From NCBI GenBank assembly GCA_038254525.1, contig JBBSGC010000081.1, forward strand, positions 1 through 9,166: a DNA stretch of 9,166 nucleotides. Reading direction: 5' to 3'. Shown here piece by piece: positions 4,884-9,166 of the stretch. Under the pieces are notes generated by a model. It did not search any database. It was not told the DNA's origin and saw nothing but the letters and a program-made list of their open reading frames with translations. How positions within the stretch are numbered: the first letter of the stretch is position 1; the number at the start of each line of letters is the position of its first letter. Source of the DNA: JBBSGC01 sp038254525 (GTDB lineage Bacteria > Actinomycetota > Actinomycetes > Propionibacteriales > Nocardioidaceae). The position numbers and the translations under genes are program-made.

Positions 4884-6785
4884 ATGCGACACGGGAAGGT
4901 GGCGACGCTCGCCGCCCTGGTAGTGGCTCTCGCGCCGGCCGCTTGCAGCGGCGCCGACAACGGTGGTCCCGGACCGGACCGGCCGGCGGTACCGAGCGCG
5001 ATCACGGAGCTGGCCGCCGCCTGGAGTGCGCGGGACGTCACCGCCTTCGGCGCCGCCACCGACGACCCGGCCGCCGCCCGTGCCGCCTGGAAGCGGATGG
5101 ATACCGAGCTGCAGACCACGACGGTGCAGGTCACGCCGAGCGGCGATGCGCGCTGCGACGACGCGGGCTGTCGGCAGGACCTGGATGTCTCGACCGCCCT
5201 GGCGGGGATCGGCACCTGGACCTACACCACGTCGGTCGCCACAGGTCCGGGTCCCGACGCGCTTGTGCACTGGCGGCCATCGGTGCTGCATCCCGAGCTC
5301 CGGCCCGGCACCGCTTTGGACCGGACCCGGGAGCTTCCTGTCCGGGCTCCGATCCAGGACCGCGCCGGGCGCAACCTGGTGGTCGACCGACCGGTCTACG
5401 TGATCGGCGTCGTGCCGGGCAAGGCCACCCCGCGCAGCTATCCCCGGCTCGCGATGCTGCTGCATATCGACGGCGCCGCGCTCCGCGCCCGGGCAGCGGC
5501 TGCCGATCCGGGGCAGTTCGTCGACGTGATCACGTTGCGAGCCGCCGACTACGCGCCGATGAGGAATGCCCTGCTCGCGATCCCCGGGGTGCTGGTCGAC
5601 TCCTCAACCCTTCCGCTCGCGAAGTCGGCCGGTTGGGCACGCGCGGTGCTCGGCACCGTCGCCACCGCGACGAAGGAGACGCTCCGCACCGCCGGTCCGC
5701 TGGCGCTGCCCACTGACCCGGTCGGCAGCAGCGGGTTGGAGGCTGCCTACCAGACCGACCTAGCCGGGACGCCCGGTGGCACGGTTCGAATCGTCGACGC
5801 CTCGAGCGGTGCGCCGGTGGGCGGACGCTCGGGGGTGTTGTGGCGGGTGCCACCACAGCCAGGTACCGCGCTGCAGACGACGCTCGACGAGCGGTTCCAG
5901 GACGCGGCGGAGCAGGCGGTGGCGCTGCAGACGAAGACAACGGCGCTGGTCGCCGTCGACGCCCGCACGGGAGAGGTGCTTGCGGCAGCCAACGGTCCCG
6001 AGGTGACGTCGCTGAACACCGCGTTCGTGGGCCAGTACCCACCGGGGTCGACGTTCAAGGTGGTCGCATCAGAGGCGCTGATCGCAGCCGGGCAGCGGAT
6101 CACCGCTCGGGTGTCCTGCCCGAGCACCACGGTCGTCGACGGCAAGCGGTTCAAGAACTACGACTACATCTCGTTGCCGGCAGGATCCACGTACGCCGAC
6201 GCCATCGCGGCCTCGTGTAACACCACGGTCGTGGGGCTCTCGAGCCGGCTCTCCGACTCGGCGCTGCACGATGCGGCCACCAGGTACTTCGGCGCCAGTG
6301 CCGACTGGGACCTACCGGTCCCAGCCTTCTCCGGATCCGTGCCCGTCAACACCAGTCCGGTCGACAAGGCGGCGTCGGCGATCGGCCAGGGACGCGTACT
6401 GATGAGCCCGTTGGGAATGGCGCTGCTCGCCGCCGCCGTCGACACCGGGCAGGCCCACGCACCGAGCATCATCGCCGGGCACGGGGGTCAGGTGGCCGGC
6501 AACCCGCTGCCGCGCCCGGTCGACCGCGACCTGCGGACGATCATGCGCCTGGTGGTCACACAGGGCACCGCCACCAGCCTGCGCGGTGTGCCCGGCGACG
6601 TGGGCGCCAAGACGGGTACCGCCGAGTACGGCACGACCGTACCCCCGCGTACCCATGGCTGGCTGATCGGCTACCGCGGCGACGTCGCATTCGCGTGTCT
6701 GGTCGTCGGCGGGTCCGGGGGCAACAGTGCCGCGGGACCGGTCGTCCGGCGCTTTCTCGACCTGGCGCCGCCGTCCGTCGACTGA
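4884..6785 (+). CDS. Class B penicillin-binding lipoprotein (transpeptidase with NTF2-like N-terminal domain)
   Basis: This protein cross-links peptidoglycan peptides outside the membrane (D,D-transpeptidase, beta-lactam target). It has 633 residues. The start is ATG 4884 with GGAGG at 4874-4878. The signal peptide ends LAPAAC, a lipobox-like site with C21, so it should be a lipoprotein rather than a TM-anchored PBP. An NTF2-like MecA_N-type domain covers about 33-140 (ITELAAAWSARDVTAFGA, ending WRPSVLHPELRPGTAL). The PBP dimerisation domain starts with LPVRAPIQDRAGRNLV (151-166) and runs to about 300. The transpeptidase domain covers about 330-625. All three active-site motifs are intact: SxxK is S389-T-F-K392, SxN is S444-C-N446, and KTG is K576-T-G-T579. 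The closest known type is the mycobacterial PBP-lipo (Rv2864c) group, by architecture. The gene follows the damaged SDR by 68 bases and converges on the MFS gene. I see no lesion in it. Confidence 0.93.
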   Translation: MRHGKVATLAALVVALAPAACSGADNGGPGPDRPAVPSAITELAAAWSARDVTAFGAATDDPAAARAAWKRMDTELQTTTVQVTPSGDARCDDAGCRQDLDVSTALAGIGTWTYTTSVATGPGPDALVHWRPSVLHPELRPGTALDRTRELPVRAPIQDRAGRNLVVDRPVYVIGVVPGKATPRSYPRLAMLLHIDGAALRARAAAADPGQFVDVITLRAADYAPMRNALLAIPGVLVDSSTLPLAKSAGWARAVLGTVATATKETLRTAGPLALPTDPVGSSGLEAAYQTDLAGTPGGTVRIVDASSGAPVGGRSGVLWRVPPQPGTALQTTLDERFQDAAEQAVALQTKTTALVAVDARTGEVLAAANGPEVTSLNTAFVGQYPPGSTFKVVASEALIAAGQRITARVSCPSTTVVDGKRFKNYDYISLPAGSTYADAIAASCNTTVVGLSSRLSDSALHDAATRYFGASADWDLPVPAFSGSVPVNTSPVDKAASAIGQGRVLMSPLGMALLAAAVDTGQAHAPSIIAGHGGQVAGNPLPRPVDRDLRTIMRLVVTQGTATSLRGVPGDVGAKTGTAEYGTTVPPRTHGWLIGYRGDVAFACLVVGGSGGNSAAGPVVRRFLDLAPPSVD

Positions 6786-6805
6786 CCCACGGCCCCCACG
6801 AGCAG

Positions 6806-6839
6806 CACCAACGCGCACAGGCCCAACGCGCGCGTGGTG
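6806..6839. terminator. Possible bidirectional terminator between convergent PBP and MFS genes
   Basis: CACCA/CGCGC on the left (6806-6816, with one bulged A at 6811) pairs with GCGCGTGGTG (6830-6839) for ten base pairs around a 13-base loop. It lies 21 bases after the PBP stop and 82 bases beyond the MFS stop on the other strand. There is no T-run, so confidence is modest. The rest of 6786-6920 shows nothing else convincing. Confidence 0.4.
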
Positions 6840-6920
6840 TAGGGGACCCCAGTGCTCAGGCGGAACGGGTGCAGACGGACCCAGCGAACCAGCGCCGAAC
6901 CGCCAAACGCCGCCGCGTCG

Positions 6921-8327
6921 TCAGGTCGCTGGGCTCGTCTGGCGCAATCCCACGGCGGCGAACAGGCCACCGAGCGCGAGCAGGACCGCGCAGACCAGCA
7001 TCGCCGCCCGGTAGCCAGCCCCGAAGGCGGCGGGGTCCTGGTAGTCGCGGCCGCTCAAGCCGACCGCCACCGGCAGGGCAGCCACCGCGAGCAGGCTGCC
7101 GGCGCGGGCGACCGCGTTGTTGACGCCGCTCGCGATCCCGGCGTACCGGTCCGGTGACGCCGCCAGCACGGTCGCCGTCAGCGGCGCGACGAGCAGCACC
7201 AGACCCACCCCGAACGCGGCGACGCCGGGGAACACCGCCGTCCAGTAGCTGCCACCTCCGCCGGCCCCACGCAGCGCGAGGGTGCCCACCGCGGCGACCA
7301 ACGGCCCGACCGTCATCAGCCAGCGGGGTCCGACCCGCTGCGCCAGCGCCCCGGCGCGACTGGAGAACAGCAGCATGAGCACCGTGATGGGGACCGTGGC
7401 GAGCCCGGCCTGCAGCGGGGAGTAGCCGGCCACCACCTGCAGCTGCAGGACCAGCATGAAGCCCAGGGCGCCGAGCGCGCCGTAGACGACGAAGGTCAGT
7501 GCGTTGCAGGTGCTGAAGATGCGGGAGGCGAACAACGACGGGGGCACCATCGGGATGCGCGCCCGGCGTTCCACGCCGACGAAGGTGGCCAGCGCAGCCA
7601 CGCCGACGACGGCCGCCAGGGTCACCGTCAAAGCGCTGACCGTGCCTGCCTGGATGAGCGCGTACGTCACCCCGGCCAGTCCGACGGCACCCAGGCCCGC
7701 GCCCACCAGGTCGAAGTGCGGCGCCGCCTCGACGTCGCGAGTCTCCGGCACGTGACGCAGCGCGACGACGACGACGAGTACGGTCAGCGGCACGTTGATG
7801 AAGAACACGAACCGCCAGCTGGCGTACTCGACGAGCCAGCCGCCCAGCAGCGGCCCGAGCGCCGTGGTCACCCCGGCCAACCCGGACCAGGCCCCGATCG
7901 CACGGGCGCGGTCGGTCGGCGCGAAGGAGCTGGAGATCATCGCCAGGCTGCCAGGCGTGAGCAGCGCGGCGCCGATGCCCTGCAGCACGCGCGCCGCGAT
8001 CAGCGGGAGCGGTCCCGGCGCGAGGCCACACAGCACCGAGGCCGTGCCGAACCAGGTCACGCCGATCACGAATACCCGCCGCCGCCCGAAGCGGTCACCA
8101 AGGGACCCACCGATGAGGATCAGCGCCGCCAGCGACAACAGGTAGCCGTTGACGACCCACTGCAGGTCGCCGAGCGATGCCCCGGTGTCGGTGCCGATGG
8201 GTCGCAGGGCGACGTTGACCACGGTGCCGTCGAGGAACGCCATGCCGCTGCCGATGACGGCGGTGGCAAGCAACCACCGCCCGCGGGCGGTGCCCAGCCG
8301 CACCGGCGGTGCCGCGGTGAGAGTCAT
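6921..8327 (-). CDS. MFS multidrug exporter, DHA2 (14-TM, EmrB/QacA-type) family
   Basis: This is an integral membrane antiporter predicted to export drugs or toxic small molecules using the proton gradient. It has 468 residues, and alternating hydrophobic stretches through the whole length fit about 14 TM segments. The start is ATG at 8327 with GAGGG a few bases upstream on the minus strand. Family motifs are clear: FLDGTVVNVALRPI at 31-44 (D33, DHA2 motif D1), GGSLGDRFGRRR at 73-84 (motif A, loop 2-3), the ARVLQGIGAALLTPGS segment at 112-127 (motif B region), and GLAGVTTALGPLLGGWL at 149-165 (antiporter motif C). WRFVFFINVP (171-180) is typical of this family. Specificity cannot be read from the sequence. 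It lies 74 bases downstream of the DUF2382 gene on the same strand, with a possible hairpin between them. No TetR-type regulator is in view. Length is at the short end for the family but nothing appears missing. Confidence 0.93.
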   Translation of the reverse strand: MTLTAAPPVRLGTARGRWLLATAVIGSGMAFLDGTVVNVALRPIGTDTGASLGDLQWVVNGYLLSLAALILIGGSLGDRFGRRRVFVIGVTWFGTASVLCGLAPGPLPLIAARVLQGIGAALLTPGSLAMISSSFAPTDRARAIGAWSGLAGVTTALGPLLGGWLVEYASWRFVFFINVPLTVLVVVVALRHVPETRDVEAAPHFDLVGAGLGAVGLAGVTYALIQAGTVSALTVTLAAVVGVAALATFVGVERRARIPMVPPSLFASRIFSTCNALTFVVYGALGALGFMLVLQLQVVAGYSPLQAGLATVPITVLMLLFSSRAGALAQRVGPRWLMTVGPLVAAVGTLALRGAGGGGSYWTAVFPGVAAFGVGLVLLVAPLTATVLAASPDRYAGIASGVNNAVARAGSLLAVAALPVAVGLSGRDYQDPAAFGAGYRAAMLVCAVLLALGGLFAAVGLRQTSPAT

Positions 8328-8377
8328 GGACCCTCAAGCGCGTTGCCTCACCTCGGCATTCCCGAACCAGGCGTGCC

Positions 8378-8410
8378 GACCGCTGCCCCGGCCGGGCCGG
8401 CTCAGCGGTC
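8378..8410 (-). terminator. Possible hairpin terminator at the end of the DUF2382 gene
   Basis: GACCGCTG (8378-8385) and CAGCGGTC (8403-8410) form a perfect 8-bp stem around a GC-rich 17-base centre. The stem overlaps the DUF2382 stop codon (8402-8404). It ends about 50 bases before the MFS start, so it may separate or attenuate the two genes. Confidence 0.4.
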
Positions 8411-9166
8411 CACCGAGCCGTCGCCGGCGTCCTCCTCCAACACAACCTGCTCCTTGCGGACGTCCTCGGCGATGGTCTCCTCGACGAGCTCCTGTTCGAC
8501 GCCGATCCGGACGCGCTCGACCGGCACGGTCTCGGTGGTCACGACGGGCCGCTCCTCGTAGAGGATCATGTCGGGGGCATCCGGCTGACCGCTGCCCGGC
8601 ATCGGCGTCGGCGTCGAGGCCTCGGCTGTGCCCGCTCCTCCACCAGCGGACTCACCTGCCGCCGGCTGGCCGCCAGCTACGTCGCCGGTCTCGCCGGTGT
8701 CGGTCTCCAGCACGACCTTCTCGCGGCGCACCGGCACCGTCACCTGCACCTGCTCGATGACCGTGTACTTGCGCAGCCGGGCGCGACCGCGAGCCTGTGT
8801 GGTCGTGTCGACCTGCAGCTGCTCCTCCGAGCGGGTCATCGCGCCGTCGTCTGTGGGCATGGCGCCGGACCCGGTCTGGCCGCCGGTGCCCACGGTCTGG
8901 CCGCCGGCGTCCTCGGTCTGGCCGCCGGCGTCCTCGGTCTGGCCGCCGGCGTCCTCGGTCTGGCCGCCCGGATACGCCACCTGCCCACCGGCGTCCTCGG
9001 TCTGACCGTAGTAGGCAACCAGCGCGCTCTCCTCGTCGGCAGCGAGGTGGTCGTGGTCGCCCACCTGCGGCGCGTCCTTGATCCGTGACTTCGGGTGCGC
9101 GACCACCAGCCGGTCCCCCTCCAGCCGGGCGCCGGCGAGCGGCACAAGACTCTCGTTGGTACCGAA
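8402..9166 (-). CDS. PRC-barrel / DUF2382 domain protein (5' end outside window)
   Basis: This protein family is common in actinobacteria and usually regarded as stress-related; no biochemical role is known to me. The frame is open to the window edge. The edge codons read FGTNESLVPLAGARLEG, which is mid PRC-barrel, so the GTG at 9145 is only an internal valine and perhaps 50-70 N-terminal residues are missing. After the PRC-barrel end (VVAHPKSRIKDAPQV, DEESALVAYYG) comes a Gly-Gln-Thr heptad repeat encoded by 8867-9007. The DUF2382 module then runs from MTRSEEQLQVDTTTQARG to the C-terminus. Its two conserved halves, LRKYTVIEQVQVTVPVRREKV and EERPVVTTETVPVERVRIG through VRKEQVVLE, are both recognisable. 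They are separated by a Gly/Ala/Thr/Pro-rich insert of about 45 residues (encoded around 8575-8700). The charged, repetitive C-terminal module suggests a soluble cytoplasmic protein. It lies upstream of the MFS gene on the same strand. Confidence 0.88.
   Translation of the reverse strand, partial: FGTNESLVPLAGARLEGDRLVVAHPKSRIKDAPQVGDHDHLAADEESALVAYYGQTEDAGGQVAYPGGQTEDAGGQTEDAGGQTEDAGGQTVGTGGQTGSGAMPTDDGAMTRSEEQLQVDTTTQARGRARLRKYTVIEQVQVTVPVRREKVVLETDTGETGDVAGGQPAAGESAGGGAGTAEASTPTPMPGSGQPDAPDMILYEERPVVTTETVPVERVRIGVEQELVEETIAEDVRKEQVVLEEDAGDGSVDR
8867..9007 (-). repeat. In-frame 21-bp tandem repeat coding for a GQTEDAG heptad
   Basis: Read on the minus strand, the protein runs GQTEDAG, GQVAYPG, three times GQTEDAG, GQTVGTG, then GQTGSG. 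The three consecutive GQTEDAG units are identical at DNA level (period 21 bp, about 8901-8963 on the plus strand), and the outer units have diverged. The period is a multiple of three, so copy-number change would keep the frame. It forms the linker between the PRC-barrel and the DUF2382 module. Confidence 0.9.

Noticed and set aside
6671..6970. 99-codon minus-strand frame with a hydrophobic stretch (TRALGLCALVLLVGAVG)
   Set aside because: The hydrophobic part falls in the PBP-MFS intergenic space and looks faintly gene-like. However, the frame overlaps the ends of both flanking genes, has no start or ribosome binding site in the free interval, and resembles no family I know. A remnant membrane protein cannot be excluded.
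7716..8561. 281-codon open frame on the plus strand
   Set aside because: It is antisense to the MFS transporter, which has all family motifs. The translated product is low-complexity, rich in Arg, Gln and Pro.

Overview
This is a high-GC window (about 70% by eye) with the codon use, lipoproteins and gene families of an actinobacterium: a GlgA/GlgM-type glycosyltransferase, an MPT70/MPT83-like fasciclin lipoprotein, a polytopic Tat-type molybdopterin oxidoreductase, a penicillin-binding lipoprotein and a PRC-barrel/DUF2382 stress-type protein. I cannot fix the genus. Both ends of the window cut through genes.

Layout, left to right. (1) The 3' nine-tenths of glgA (+). (2) A 364-bp intergenic stretch. 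It holds four perfect direct copies of a 22-bp repeat that begin at the glgA stop codon, a 136-bp core without a gene, and three inverted copies of the same repeat. (3) A two-gene operon (+): a membrane molybdopterin-dependent oxidoreductase and a fasciclin-domain lipoprotein. Directly in front of it is a sequence matching both hexamers of the mycobacterial SigK promoter (CCATCC-N15-CCGAAT), placed so that the first gene is probably translated from a leaderless GTG. (4) A 223-bp intergenic region packed with four consecutive strong hairpins. (5) A short-chain dehydrogenase/reductase gene (+) with a one-base frameshift and its catalytic tyrosine changed to cysteine, so probably a pseudogene. 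(6) A class B penicillin-binding lipoprotein (+) with all three transpeptidase motifs. (7) On the minus strand, converging on the PBP gene, a 14-TM-type (DHA2) MFS drug exporter. Upstream of it lies a PRC-barrel/DUF2382 protein with a Gly-Gln-Thr heptad repeat, cut by the window edge.

How the genes fit together: the oxidoreductase-fasciclin pair is the only convincing functional unit. Both products are exported to the outer face of the membrane and appear to share one SigK-type extracytoplasmic promoter, which recalls the SigK control of mpt70/mpt83 in mycobacteria. The sigma factor and its anti-sigma factor are not in this window. The remaining genes look like independent units: glycogen/maltose-1-phosphate synthesis, peptidoglycan cross-linking, drug export and stress. 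The most unusual items are the facing repeat arrays, the SigK-like promoter with its leaderless start, the doubly damaged SDR and the hairpin chain. I found no CRISPR, phage, transposase or RNA gene.
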